Origin: Devosia equisanguinis | GTDB taxonomy: Bacteria; Pseudomonadota; Alphaproteobacteria; Rhizobiales; Hyphomicrobiaceae | Direction: 5' to 3' | Assembly: GCA_945901835.1 (NCBI GenBank) | Contig: CAMDMH010000013.1 | Span: 1 to 14,847 of the forward strand | DNA length: 14,847 nucleotides | In this document: positions 1 to 7,601 of the stretch, one piece after another | Numbering within the stretch: the stretch's first letter is position 1 | Layout of the letters: each line of letters begins with the position of its first letter | Notes under the pieces: generated by a model | Seen by the model: only the letters and a program-made list of their open reading frames with translations | What the model was told of the DNA's origin: nothing | Database searches by the model: none | Program-made: the position numbers and the translations under genes

Positions 1-153
1 CATCCGCACGGCGTGAAAGGTCACGCCTTCAGGGAGCACGCGCGACCACTCCGCCTCGTTGACGGTGTTCGTCGGCGGCACGATCAAGCCGATCTTCGCC
101 CGCCACGAGTAGACGGATTTGTGTCGACGCTCGGCAGCGACCATCGAAGGCAT
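1..153 (-). CDS. Maleate isomerase / arylmalonate decarboxylase-like protein (Asp/Glu racemase superfamily), N-terminal fragment
   Basis: Only the N-terminus is present; the gene reads leftward off the window edge. Translation gives YSWRAKIGLIVPPTNTVNEAEW followed by RVLPEGVTFHAVRM. A first beta strand followed by PPTNTVNEAEW is the pattern of the maleate cis-trans isomerase / arylmalonate decarboxylase branch of the Asp/Glu racemase superfamily, where the Asn of this loop helps bind a substrate carboxylate. The two catalytic cysteines of the family would lie beyond the edge and cannot be checked. In-frame ATG codons end at 153 and 144; both have a weak GGA upstream, so the start is uncertain by three codons. 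The gene lies downstream of the ThDP enzyme on the same strand, separated by a hairpin repeat pair. Superfamily placement is fairly secure; the substrate is unknown. Confidence 0.6.
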   Translation of the reverse strand, partial: MPSMVAAERRHKSVYSWRAKIGLIVPPTNTVNEAEWSRVLPEGVTFHAVRM

Positions 154-194
154 TCCATTCCAACTCCCACAACCGATCCCCCCGCACTACTTGT

Positions 195-294
195 CCCCCT
201 CCCCCTCGTGGGGAGGGGTTAGGGGTGGGGGGCATTCCTCAGAGGTTCCGCCTCGCAACCCACCCCCGTCCCCTCCCCATCGAGGGGAGGGGGG
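195..294. repeat. Head-to-head pair of C/G-rich palindromic repeats
   Basis: Two hairpins have the same 9-bp stem, CCCCTCCCC/GGGGAGGGG, with 5-nt loops: stems 196-204/210-218 and 270-278/284-292. Each has an extra arm facing the other copy (GGGGTGGG at 222-229, CCCACCCC at 259-266), so 196-229 and 259-292 are inverted copies around a centre near 244. Similar C/G-rich palindromes are common as dispersed intergenic repeats in alphaproteobacterial genomes (general knowledge, not searched). The pair lies between two minus-strand genes and could fold in the transcript, attenuating or processing it. No T-run follows on the minus strand, so it is not a classic terminator. The rest of the 154-318 gap shows nothing else I recognise. 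Confidence 0.75.
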
Positions 295-318
295 AAGTTA
301 AGGCGGGACATCAGCACC

Positions 319-2055
319 TCAATCCCCGCCGCCCGCCGTATCGACAGCGCAAACGACATTCAGCAGCGCCTGCCGCTTGTCGACCGTCACCGCCTTCATC
401 GCACGCTCCAGCGCCGGCAGCATCTGGCCCGCATCCGTCACCTGCTCGCCATAGCCGCCCGAAACCTCGACCAGCTTGTCGTAGCGCTGATCGACGTTGA
501 AATACGTCAGCGGCGCGTTGTTCGACTTCGCCGCGTAACCGTCCGGATGCAGGCCCAACGTCGAGCCGCGCACGGCCTGCCAGCGCTGGTTGTTGAACAC
601 GATCCACAGGATCGGCAACTCCTGCTCTGCCGACACGTAATGCGCAGACACCGGCACGTTGAACATGTAAGCGCCGTCGCCCTCACACGCGATCACGAGA
701 CGATCCGGCGCCGCGAGCTTTGCGCCCAACGCCACGCCCATACCGTGACCGAGCCCGGAAGCAGCACCCGCATTGAGCACCTGACAAGGGCGATCGATAT
801 CGAGATACTGCGTCTGCACCGGACCTTCCTTGACGATCAAAGCATCCTTGGTGCGAACCTGATTTATGCAATGCGAGATCCACGCCGGCGCGATCGGACT
901 CTGGTCCTTTGCACCCGCGAGCTTCTTCGCCCAGTTGTCTTCGAGCTTGGCGTGATGCGCCGCCACTTCAGCACGACGCTTTTCGATCCGCGCCGCGTTG
1001 GTCTTCGCCGGCCCCGCCATCGCGACGTCGAGCATCCGCAGGCCGACATCGGATGCGCACGCCATCGACAGATGCGCCGGGAAACCGCGCACGGGGATGT
1101 AGCCGTACATCGGGTCCACCGCCATGTGGATCACCTTGCAGTCTTCCGACGGCTTCACCTTAGAGGGCAGCCACGGCACCGCGCAGTCGATCACCAGGAT
1201 CGCGTCCGCGCCCTTCACGTAGATGTCGGGATTGCCACCCGCCATCATCGGATGATGCGTCGGCATCGCGTTGTACCGGTTGCGATATTCCACCACCGGA
1301 ATGCCGTAGCGTTCCGCCAGCGCCGTCAGTGCCGGCATCACGCCCGGATTGCGGCCGCCCCAATTGGTGATGATGACCGGATGCTGCGCCTTGGCCAGAA
1401 TGCTGGCCGCTTCCTCGAGCGACTCCGGCGCCGGCGCGGATGGTGCCGCTGGCCGCATCCGGCTGGGGCTCGAATACGTGAACTCCGGAATTTCCAGCGA
1501 CAACACCTCGCGCGGCAGCGAAAGATAAACCGGCCCCTTCGGATCGGACATCGTCAGCGTCAGCATCCGGTCGACGATCGTTTCGAGCTGCTCGGCGTTG
1601 CGTAACTCGTAGTCCCACTTTGCGGCCTCGCGCGTCATGCCGCCCTGGTCGTACATCTCCTGCGTCCAGTGGATGTCGAGCGAACGATGCCCTTTGAGCC
1701 CTTCCTCGTTGGTCGGCGTGCGCCCCGCCGTGAACAGCATCGGCACCTGGCCGCGCGCCGCGTTGAGAAACCCGTTGAGCGCGTTCGCCGTGCCGACGTT
1801 GACGTGATGCATCGTCAACTGCGGACGGCCCGACACGAGATAGTGTCCGATCGCCATGTGCTGCGCGGTGTTCTCGTGCGGACACGTGACCGGCTTGGGG
1901 TGCGGCGTGCCCAGCGCCTGCGCCTTGGCGAGCGCCTCGATCATAGGCGCGAAATCCGTGCCGGCATTGGCGAACAGATAGTCGACGCCGCGGTCCGCCA
2001 TCAGCGCGAGATACGCATCCGCCACCGTCACGTTCTTCAAAGTCTTCGTCGCCAT
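319..2055 (-). CDS. Thiamine diphosphate-requiring enzyme (acetolactate synthase / benzoylformate decarboxylase superfamily)
   Basis: A 578-residue protein with the three-domain ThDP decarboxylase/carboligase layout. The N-terminal PYR domain holds the activating glutamate E61 in CPHENTAQHMA, followed by the HHVNVGTANALNG segment. A central domain follows, then a C-terminal PP domain with the Mg/ThDP motif G459-D460-G461, 26 residues, then NN. The family includes acetolactate synthase, benzoylformate decarboxylase, oxalyl-CoA decarboxylase and many 2-keto-acid enzymes. Nothing I see fixes the substrate, and no acetolactate synthase small subunit is nearby. ATG at 2055 was chosen over a GTG at 2079 because AGAGGA (2066-2071) lies 10 nt upstream of it, and the residues after it (MATKTLKNVTVADAYL) begin the conserved domain. 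Divergent from the patatin gene. Probably a cytosolic catabolic enzyme. Confidence 0.88.
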   Translation of the reverse strand: MATKTLKNVTVADAYLALMADRGVDYLFANAGTDFAPMIEALAKAQALGTPHPKPVTCPHENTAQHMAIGHYLVSGRPQLTMHHVNVGTANALNGFLNAARGQVPMLFTAGRTPTNEEGLKGHRSLDIHWTQEMYDQGGMTREAAKWDYELRNAEQLETIVDRMLTLTMSDPKGPVYLSLPREVLSLEIPEFTYSSPSRMRPAAPSAPAPESLEEAASILAKAQHPVIITNWGGRNPGVMPALTALAERYGIPVVEYRNRYNAMPTHHPMMAGGNPDIYVKGADAILVIDCAVPWLPSKVKPSEDCKVIHMAVDPMYGYIPVRGFPAHLSMACASDVGLRMLDVAMAGPAKTNAARIEKRRAEVAAHHAKLEDNWAKKLAGAKDQSPIAPAWISHCINQVRTKDALIVKEGPVQTQYLDIDRPCQVLNAGAASGLGHGMGVALGAKLAAPDRLVIACEGDGAYMFNVPVSAHYVSAEQELPILWIVFNNQRWQAVRGSTLGLHPDGYAAKSNNAPLTYFNVDQRYDKLVEVSGGYGEQVTDAGQMLPALERAMKAVTVDKRQALLNVVCAVDTAGGGD

Positions 2056-2253
2056 GGTCCGGGGTTCCTCTTTGCGCACGCCCGGTCGACGCCGGACTTC
2101 GATTTCATGTCTTGCCAGCCATCATGTGGTCTCGGCGGTTCGCTGGCAACTGTGCACGCCATCGCTCCGCCCCCGTGATATGGTGAACGCAGCAAGGCTG
2201 CAGTCTGCGAGAGCATTGAATTAGTCAAGCGTAACGGGGCCACCGAAGCATCG

Positions 2254-3384
2254 ATGCCATTCTTCAAGCGAAAGCGGCGGCTGAACCTCGCCCTGCAGGG
2301 CGGTGGCGCGCATGGCGCGTTCACGTGGGGCGTGCTGGACCGGTTGCTGCATGACGAAGAGCTCGAACTCGGCTGGGTCAGCGGCACCAGCGCCGGCGCG
2401 GTCAACGCCGTCGCGATGGCATCCGGCCTTGCCATCGGCGGCCAGGGAGCGGCCGGACGCAAGGAAGCTCGCGAAACCCTGCGCCGTGTCTGGGAAGCCG
2501 TCGAAGCCGCCGGCGTCTCCGATCTCGTCCGCATGAACCCGTTCCTCTGGGGCCTGACCAAGACCAGCTTTTCCTCGATGGGCGGCATGCTCTCGCCCTA
2601 CGATTTCAACCCGATGGGCTTCGATCCCTTCCGCAAGCTGCTCGAAGCCAACATCGACTTCACGAAACTACGCGCCGACACCGGCAGCGGCGTCGAACTG
2701 CTGATCGCGGCGACCGATGTCGGCACCGGCCGCGCCCGCCTGTTCCGCCGCAAAGAGATGTCGGTCGAGGCTGTCCTCGCCTCCGCCTGCCTGCCGCAGA
2801 TCCATCACGCCGTGGAGATCGAAGGCCGCGCCTATTGGGATGGCGGCTTCTCCGCGAACCCCGATGTCGTCACCCTCGCCGTCGAAAGTCCGGTCGAGGA
2901 CACGTTGATCGTGCAGCTGAACGCGCTCGACCGCCCGACGAGCCCGCGCACTGCCCGAGACATCGCAGCGCAGGTGAACAACATCACCTTCAATCAGCCG
3001 CTGCTGAGGGACATCGACATGATCGTCGCGGCCCAGCAGGAGATCGGACGCGGCGGATGGTTCAGCCCCCGCACCGGCCGCCTCGCACGCCTGGGCCGTC
3101 ACCGCTTCCATGTCGTCGATGCCGGCCGCCACACCGCGAGCCTCGGCGCCGACAGTAAGGCGACGCCCGAACGCAACATGCTCGCGCAATTGTTCCGCGC
3201 TGGCCGCACCGAAGCTCACCGCTGGCTGGAGCGAAACGGCGCCCACATCGGCCATCGCCAGACCGCCGATCTCGCCCAGCGCTACCTCGCCCGCAACGAC
3301 CGCGCGCGTCTTGGCCAGCCTACAGCCGAGCCTCAGCCGACACCAGACGACGACGCGCCCTTACCCGCGGGCAACAATATCTGA
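2254..3384 (+). CDS. Patatin-like phospholipase family protein
   Basis: A 376-residue protein with the full patatin Ser-Asp dyad signature: an oxyanion-hole glycine run GGGAHG (residues 16-21), the nucleophile elbow S43-G-T-S46-A-G48, and D196-G-G in WDGGFSANP. Such enzymes hydrolyse acyl esters of phospholipids or other lipids; bacterial members act in membrane turnover, storage-polymer metabolism or secretion. I see no signal peptide (the N-terminus is basic: MPFFKRKRR), so a cytosolic or membrane-surface role is likely. The C-terminal part after about residue 235 is less conserved and ends in a low-complexity Pro/Asp tail. The last 52 bp also encode the C-terminus of the opposing alcohol dehydrogenase. 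The start has only a weak upstream purine stretch. The 198-bp gap from the divergent ThDP gene shows no clear promoter. Confidence 0.9.
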   Translation: MPFFKRKRRLNLALQGGGAHGAFTWGVLDRLLHDEELELGWVSGTSAGAVNAVAMASGLAIGGQGAAGRKEARETLRRVWEAVEAAGVSDLVRMNPFLWGLTKTSFSSMGGMLSPYDFNPMGFDPFRKLLEANIDFTKLRADTGSGVELLIAATDVGTGRARLFRRKEMSVEAVLASACLPQIHHAVEIEGRAYWDGGFSANPDVVTLAVESPVEDTLIVQLNALDRPTSPRTARDIAAQVNNITFNQPLLRDIDMIVAAQQEIGRGGWFSPRTGRLARLGRHRFHVVDAGRHTASLGADSKATPERNMLAQLFRAGRTEAHRWLERNGAHIGHRQTADLAQRYLARNDRARLGQPTAEPQPTPDDDAPLPAGNNI

Positions 3385-4493
3385 CGTACACTGGCGCCAT
3401 CCGCCAGGCGGTCGAACCCGGTGTTGATGTCGTCTAGCCCGATCCGCTCGCTCATCAGCTTGTCGACCGGCAAAAGCCCCTGCTGATAGAGCGCGATGAA
3501 TCTCGGTATATCGCGCTCCGGCACGCAACTGCCGACATAGCTGCCCTTCAAGGTGCGCTCCTCGGCGACGAGGTTGGTCACCGGAATAGGCACGGTATGC
3601 GTCGGATGCGGCAGGCCCGCCGTGATTGTCGTGCCCCCGCGCCGCGTGATCTTGTAGGCAAGCTCGAGCGCCTTCGCCGATCCCGCCATCTCGAACCCGA
3701 AATCGACGCCGCCGCCGGTCACATCCTTCACCGCCTCGACCCCATCGACACCGGCTTTCACTTCCACCGCGTGCGTAGCACCGCACGTCATCGCAAGATC
3801 GAGCTTGGCACGCAGCATATCGACCGCCACGATCTGCCGGCATCCCGCGAGCTTCGCCGCCATCACCGCCATCAGCCCGACGCCGCCGAGCCCGACCACC
3901 GCGACCGACGATCCCGCCGGCACCTTCGCCGTATTGATGACGGCACCGGCCCCCGTCACGACGGCGCAACCGAACAGCGCCGCTTCTTCATACGGCAGCG
4001 TACGATCGACCTTGATGACCGAACGCCGCGACACCACCGCATACTCCGCATACGCCGACACGCCGATGTGGTGATAGAGCGTCTGCCCCTTGCGTGTGAG
4101 CCGCATCCCCCCCGAAAGTAGCGTGCCCGCACCGTTCGCCTTCGCACCGGTCTCGCACAACGCCGGCCGGCCCTCGGCACACGGTAGGCAATGCCCACAG
4201 CTCGGCATGAACACCAGCACGACGTGATCGCCTACCTTGATGTCGGATACGCCCTTGCCCGCTTCCACCACCTCCGCCGCTGCCTCGTGCCCCAGCACCA
4301 TCGGCATCTGCCGGGGACGGTCGCCGTTGATCGTCGACAAATCCGAGTGGCATAGCCCCGCCGCGTGGATCTTGATCAGCAGCTCCCCTTCGCCCGGCGG
4401 ATCGAGATCGACTTCACCGATCACCATCGGCCGCGACGTCGCATAAGGCCGCGGACGCTGCATCTCTTCGAGCACGGCTGCACGGATTTTCAT
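3333..4493 (-). CDS. Zinc-dependent alcohol dehydrogenase (MDR superfamily)
   Basis: A 386-residue medium-chain dehydrogenase oxidising an alcohol with NAD(P). Catalytic zinc ligands are C48 (AAGLCHSD), H69-E70 (LGHEAA) and C176 (LFGCAVVTGAG). Structural zinc ligands are C99, C102, C105 and C113, spaced C-x2-C-x2-C-x7-C. The Rossmann motif is GLGGVG (201-206), and D225 at the end of the second strand suggests NAD preference. This organisation resembles class III-type and aryl/allyl alcohol dehydrogenases; the substrate cannot be told. ATG at 4493 is preceded by AGGGAG (4503-4508) at 9 nt. The last residues (LPAGKGASSSGVG) go past the usual family end and overlap the patatin gene. Downstream of the SDR on the same strand, with a palindromic element filling the gap. 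Confidence 0.93.
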   Translation of the reverse strand: MKIRAAVLEEMQRPRPYATSRPMVIGEVDLDPPGEGELLIKIHAAGLCHSDLSTINGDRPRQMPMVLGHEAAAEVVEAGKGVSDIKVGDHVVLVFMPSCGHCLPCAEGRPALCETGAKANGAGTLLSGGMRLTRKGQTLYHHIGVSAYAEYAVVSRRSVIKVDRTLPYEEAALFGCAVVTGAGAVINTAKVPAGSSVAVVGLGGVGLMAVMAAKLAGCRQIVAVDMLRAKLDLAMTCGATHAVEVKAGVDGVEAVKDVTGGGVDFGFEMAGSAKALELAYKITRRGGTTITAGLPHPTHTVPIPVTNLVAEERTLKGSYVGSCVPERDIPRFIALYQQGLLPVDKLMSERIGLDDINTGFDRLADGASVRQILLPAGKGASSSGVG

Positions 4494-4502
4494 TTAATCA
4501 AA

Positions 4503-4508
4503 CTCCCT
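4503..4508 (-). promoter_or_regulatory. Ribosome binding site of the alcohol dehydrogenase
   Basis: AGGGAG on the minus strand, 9 nt before the ATG. Its first base (4508) is also the last base of the outer arm of the neighbouring palindrome, so folding of that element in mRNA could affect access to this site. Confidence 0.6.
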
Positions 4509-4596
4509 CGTAGGCTGGGTCAAGGCACTGCCGCGACCCAGCTTCTCATGCAATTCGCGAATTGCTGGATCGCGCTGCGCTTGACCCAGCCTACGA
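4508..4596. repeat. 89-bp nested palindromic element (REP-doublet-like)
   Basis: Perfect 17-bp terminal inverted repeats TCGTAGGCTGGGTCAAG (4508-4524) and its complement (4580-4596) enclose a perfect 16-bp palindrome GCAATTCGCGAATTGC (4550-4565). Inside, GCGACCCAGC (4533-4542) and GCTGGATCGC (4564-4573) pair with one mismatch. Each half can also fold alone, for example GCTGGGTC (4514-4521) with GACCCAGC (4535-4542). Two similar units in opposite orientation are the form of REP/BIME-type dispersed elements, and GTAGGCTGGGTC-type motifs recur in many proteobacterial genomes (general knowledge, not searched). It fills nearly the whole gap between the SDR stop (2 bp away) and the ADH ribosome binding site. 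Confidence 0.85.
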
Positions 4597-4598
4597 AC

Positions 4599-5477
4599 TT
4601 ATCTGAGCCCACGCTTCGCCACCACCACACCGGGCGGCGGCGGAATGCCAGCCGGCACGAAGAAATCGGGCGCAAGCTCCATGTTCTTGTCCACGCGATA
4701 GCCCTCGAAATCCGTCACGCCGCCGGTCTCGTGCAGGAACGTATCGTCGATCACGAACCGCCCGGTGAAACTTTTCGACGGCTGCGTGAAAATGAGATGC
4801 GCCGCATCAGCCAGAATCTCCGGCTTGCGGCTCATCCGCATCACCATGTCCCCGCCGAGCAGGTTGTTGATCGCCGATGTCGCGATCGTCGTCCTCGGCC
4901 ACAGCGCATTCACGGCAATCCCATCTTTCGACAACTCGTCGGCGAGCCCCAGCACCGCGAGGCTCATCCCGTACTTCGCGATCGAATAGGCGACGTTGCC
5001 CGAGAACCACCGCGGGTTCATGTCGAGCGGCGGCGACAGCATCAGCACATGCGGGTTCGCCGCTTTCCTCAGATGCGGCAGACACGCCTTCGTCGTCACC
5101 AGCGTTCCACGTGCGTTGATCTGGAACATCAGGTCGACGCGCTTGAGATCCGTTTTGTCCAACGTCGACAGCGAGATCGCAGACGCATTGTTCACACAGA
5201 TGTCGATGCCGCCGAACTTCGCCACCGTCGCCGCGACCGCCGCCTCGATCTGGTCCTCGAACCGGATGTCGCACTGGATCGGCAGGGCCTTGCCGCCGGC
5301 CTTCTCGATCTCGGCCGCCGCCGAATGGATCGTGCCCGGCAGCTTCGGATTGTCCTCCGCCGTCTTGGCGAGCACCGCCACGTTCGCCCCATCCCGCGCA
5401 GCCCGGAGCGCGATCGCAAGCCCTATGCCCCGGCTTGCCCCGGTGATCAGCAGCGTCTTGCCTGAAAGCGTCGCCAC
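4599..5477 (-). CDS. HSDL2-like short-chain dehydrogenase/reductase
   Basis: A 292-residue SDR. The cofactor motif is TGASRGIG (12-19), then NNASAI with N96-N97, catalytic S148 (LMLSPP), Y164 and K168 (YSIAK), and N121 as the probable fourth tetrad residue. KTAEDNPKLPGTIHSAA and VNALWPRTTIATSA are typical of the hydroxysteroid dehydrogenase-like 2 (HSDL2) branch, here without the SCP2 sterol-carrier domain of the animal protein. It should reduce or oxidise a carbonyl/alcohol with NAD(P); substrate unknown, with fatty-acid-like or ketone substrates possible. The GTG at 5477 was chosen because GGAAGGAG lies 6 nt upstream and the family domain begins at ATLSGKTLLITG; an in-frame ATG at 5516 would add 13 unconserved residues. 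Heads the SDR-ADH minus-strand pair; divergent from recJ. Confidence 0.92.
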   Translation of the reverse strand: MATLSGKTLLITGASRGIGLAIALRAARDGANVAVLAKTAEDNPKLPGTIHSAAAEIEKAGGKALPIQCDIRFEDQIEAAVAATVAKFGGIDICVNNASAISLSTLDKTDLKRVDLMFQINARGTLVTTKACLPHLRKAANPHVLMLSPPLDMNPRWFSGNVAYSIAKYGMSLAVLGLADELSKDGIAVNALWPRTTIATSAINNLLGGDMVMRMSRKPEILADAAHLIFTQPSKSFTGRFVIDDTFLHETGGVTDFEGYRVDKNMELAPDFFVPAGIPPPPGVVVAKRGLR

Positions 5478-5483
5478 GGCACG

Positions 5484-5491
5484 CTCCTTCC
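5484..5491 (-). promoter_or_regulatory. Ribosome binding site fixing the GTG start of the SDR gene
   Basis: GGAAGGAG on the minus strand, 6 nt before the GTG at 5477. It is the strongest Shine-Dalgarno match in the upstream area and lies inside the longer ATG-started reading frame, arguing that the GTG is the true start. Confidence 0.7.
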
Positions 5492-5681
5492 CATGAATTG
5501 ACTGATGCAGAAACAAGCACGCGCTCGCCCGTTTGTCATTCGCCCCCTCGAGATCACCTGCGGCAGCGAAAAAGCGTGTCTCGGCCGAGGTTTTCCCCAG
5601 CTCAATGCCCCTACAACCGGCATCGACGGTCGCACCGGCGCCGCGTATTCCGTAGGCTCACCTGTACTAAGGGGGGTCCCA

Positions 5682-7538
5682 ATGTCGGCACCAGCGCGTC
5701 GCAAAGCAGGAATGAGCACCGAGGATCAGGCGGCCTATCTGGGCGTAGAGAGTTCCGCACGCGGTTATCAGTGGCGCGAGCGCTTGGCGCCCGGCCAGCG
5801 CAACACGGCCCTCGCCATCAGCCAGCGCCACGGCATCCCCGAACTGCTCGGACGCGTGCTCGCAGCGCGCGGCGTCGGCATCGACGAGGTTCCGCTGGTT
5901 CTCGAACCGACGATCAAGGCGATGATGCCCGACCCGAGCATCCTCAAGGATATGGATGTCGCCGCAGCCCGCCTCGCCGACGCCGTACAGAAAGGCCAGA
6001 ACGTCGCGGTGTTCGGCGACTACGACGTCGATGGCGCCTGCTCCTCCGCGTTGATGGCGCGCTGGTTCGGCCATCACGGCATTCGCGCACGGATCTACAT
6101 TCCCGACCGCATTTTCGAGGGCTACGGCCCCAACCCTGCTGCCATCGAAACCCTCGTCAAGGAGGGCGCAGGTCTCATTGTAACGGTCGATTGCGGCACC
6201 ACCAGCTTCGAGCCCCTCGCCGTCGCCAGAAAACTCGGCACCGACGTCATCGTCATCGACCACCACCAAGCCGACGAAAAGCTGCCGGACGTAGCGGCCG
6301 TCGTGAACCCCAACCGACAGGACGACATTTCGGGCCTCGGCCACCTCTGCGCTGCCGGCGTGACGTTCCTGACGATCGTCGCGGCTACCCGTGAACTCCG
6401 CCGCCGCGGCGCTTACGGCAATGGCACATCCGAGCCGCCGCTGCTCTCGATGCTCGACCTCGTCGCCCTCGCCACCGTTTGCGATGTCGTCCCGCTCCAA
6501 GGCCTCAACCGTGCTTACGTAACGCGCGGCCTCGCCGTCATGCGCCAGCGCGAGAACATCGGCCTACGCGCTCTTATCGACGCTGCCGGCCTCAACCAGC
6601 CGCCGACCACCTACACGCTGGGTTTCGTGCTGGGCCCGCGCATCAACGCCGGCGGCCGCATCGGCGACGCCGCCCTCGGCGCGCGCCTCCTGACCTTCGA
6701 GGACGAAACCGAAGCGGCTCGCATCGCCGTCCAACTCGACAAGCTCAACCGTGAACGCAAGTCGATCGAAACCGACATGCTGGCTTCAGCACTCGCCGAA
6801 GCCGAAGTCATGATCGATACCGATCCCTCATTGCCGCTGATAATCCTGGGCTCGGAAAACTGGCACAAAGGCGTCGTCGGCCTAGTCTCGAGCCGCCTCA
6901 CCGAACGCTTCCGCCGCCCGAGTTGCGTCATCGCATGGGAAAAAGACGGTGCAGGAAGCGGTAAGGGACAAGGCACGGGATCACTCCGCTCGATCATGGG
7001 CGTCGACATCGGCAAAGCCGTGCGTGCAGCAGCCACCGCCGGCCTGCTCGTGAAGGGCGGCGGACACGCGATGGCCGCCGGCCTGACCGTCGAGAAGTCG
7101 CGGCTCGAAGCCGCCCGCGCCTTCCTCGTCGAGCACGTCCGCGCAGAAGCAGGTGCCGCACGCTCGACTGCCACGCTCGAAATCGACGGCGCGATCACGC
7201 CCTCGGGCGTCAACGACAAGCTCATCGACCTGATCGAGCAGGCCGGCCCTTACGGCCAGGGCAATCCGCAGCCGCGCTTCGTCTTCCCCGCTCACCGCGT
7301 GAAATTCGCCAAGATCATGGGGGAGGCCCACGTCCGCGTCACCCTCGAAGCCGGCGACGCCTCCAAGATCGACGGCATCGCTTTCCGCGCCGTCGGCCAG
7401 CCGCTCGGCGAAACGCTGCTCGGCACCAGCGGTATGCCGATCCACGTCGCCGGCACCTTGCGCCGCGACAGCTGGGGCGGCCGAGAGAAGATCGAGTTGA
7501 TGATCGACGACGCCGCCGATCCACGCAAGCAAGGCTGA
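5682..7538 (+). CDS. recJ: Single-stranded-DNA-specific exonuclease RecJ
   Basis: A 618-residue DHH-superfamily 5'-3' single-strand DNA exonuclease acting in recombinational repair, mismatch repair and processing of stalled forks. Metal-binding motifs are D113-Y-D115-V-D117-G, D170-C-G and D193-H194-H195. The C-terminal DHHA1 half carries the GGGHAMAAG motif (from residue 459), and an OB-like domain ends the protein (EQAGPYGQGNPQPRF onward). Length fits bacterial RecJ. ATG at 5682 follows AAGGGGGG (5669-5676) with a 5-nt spacer. The frame is open 59 codons further up to 5505, but that stretch is not RecJ-like and overlaps the upstream region of the divergent SDR. No neighbouring gene is functionally related. 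The 204-bp divergent gap (5478-5681) has no promoter I can assign with confidence. Confidence 0.97.
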   Translation: MSAPARRKAGMSTEDQAAYLGVESSARGYQWRERLAPGQRNTALAISQRHGIPELLGRVLAARGVGIDEVPLVLEPTIKAMMPDPSILKDMDVAAARLADAVQKGQNVAVFGDYDVDGACSSALMARWFGHHGIRARIYIPDRIFEGYGPNPAAIETLVKEGAGLIVTVDCGTTSFEPLAVARKLGTDVIVIDHHQADEKLPDVAAVVNPNRQDDISGLGHLCAAGVTFLTIVAATRELRRRGAYGNGTSEPPLLSMLDLVALATVCDVVPLQGLNRAYVTRGLAVMRQRENIGLRALIDAAGLNQPPTTYTLGFVLGPRINAGGRIGDAALGARLLTFEDETEAARIAVQLDKLNRERKSIETDMLASALAEAEVMIDTDPSLPLIILGSENWHKGVVGLVSSRLTERFRRPSCVIAWEKDGAGSGKGQGTGSLRSIMGVDIGKAVRAAATAGLLVKGGGHAMAAGLTVEKSRLEAARAFLVEHVRAEAGAARSTATLEIDGAITPSGVNDKLIDLIEQAGPYGQGNPQPRFVFPAHRVKFAKIMGEAHVRVTLEAGDASKIDGIAFRAVGQPLGETLLGTSGMPIHVAGTLRRDSWGGREKIELMIDDAADPRKQG

Positions 7539-7544
7539 CCCCAT

Positions 7545-7575
7545 TTGTCCGTCCGTGCTATCTGACGTCTATAGT
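7545..7575 (+). promoter_or_regulatory. Weak candidate sigma70-type promoter for the UbiD gene
   Basis: TTGTCC (7545-7550) and TATAGT (7570-7575) match the -35 and -10 consensus at four and five of six positions, but the 19-nt spacer is longer than ideal. It lies just after the recJ stop and would start transcription about 20 nt before the UbiD start codon. Inference only. Confidence 0.3.
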
Positions 7576-7601
7576 CCCATAGCATCGCCGGAGCATACCG
7601 C

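Noticed and set aside
195..294. Rho-independent terminator
   Set aside because: Strong hairpins are present but no T-run follows on the minus strand, and the two copies are inverted, so a repeat pair describes them better.
119..500. Short plus-strand open frames near the left edge
   Set aside because: Pro/Arg/Ser-rich translations of the C/G-rich repeats and of the antisense ThDP gene; no start signal or homology.
547..1605. 352-codon plus-strand open frame opposite the ThDP enzyme
   Set aside because: Arg/His-rich shadow translation; the minus strand carries the conserved ThDP motifs.
4365..5465. 366-codon plus-strand open frame across ADH and SDR
   Set aside because: It spans the palindromic element and is antisense to two well-supported genes; Arg/His-rich with no domain.
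5505..5681. 59-codon N-terminal extension of recJ
   Set aside because: In frame, but not RecJ-like, without a good ribosome site, and overlapping the divergent upstream region; the ATG at 5682 has a strong purine tract at proper spacing.
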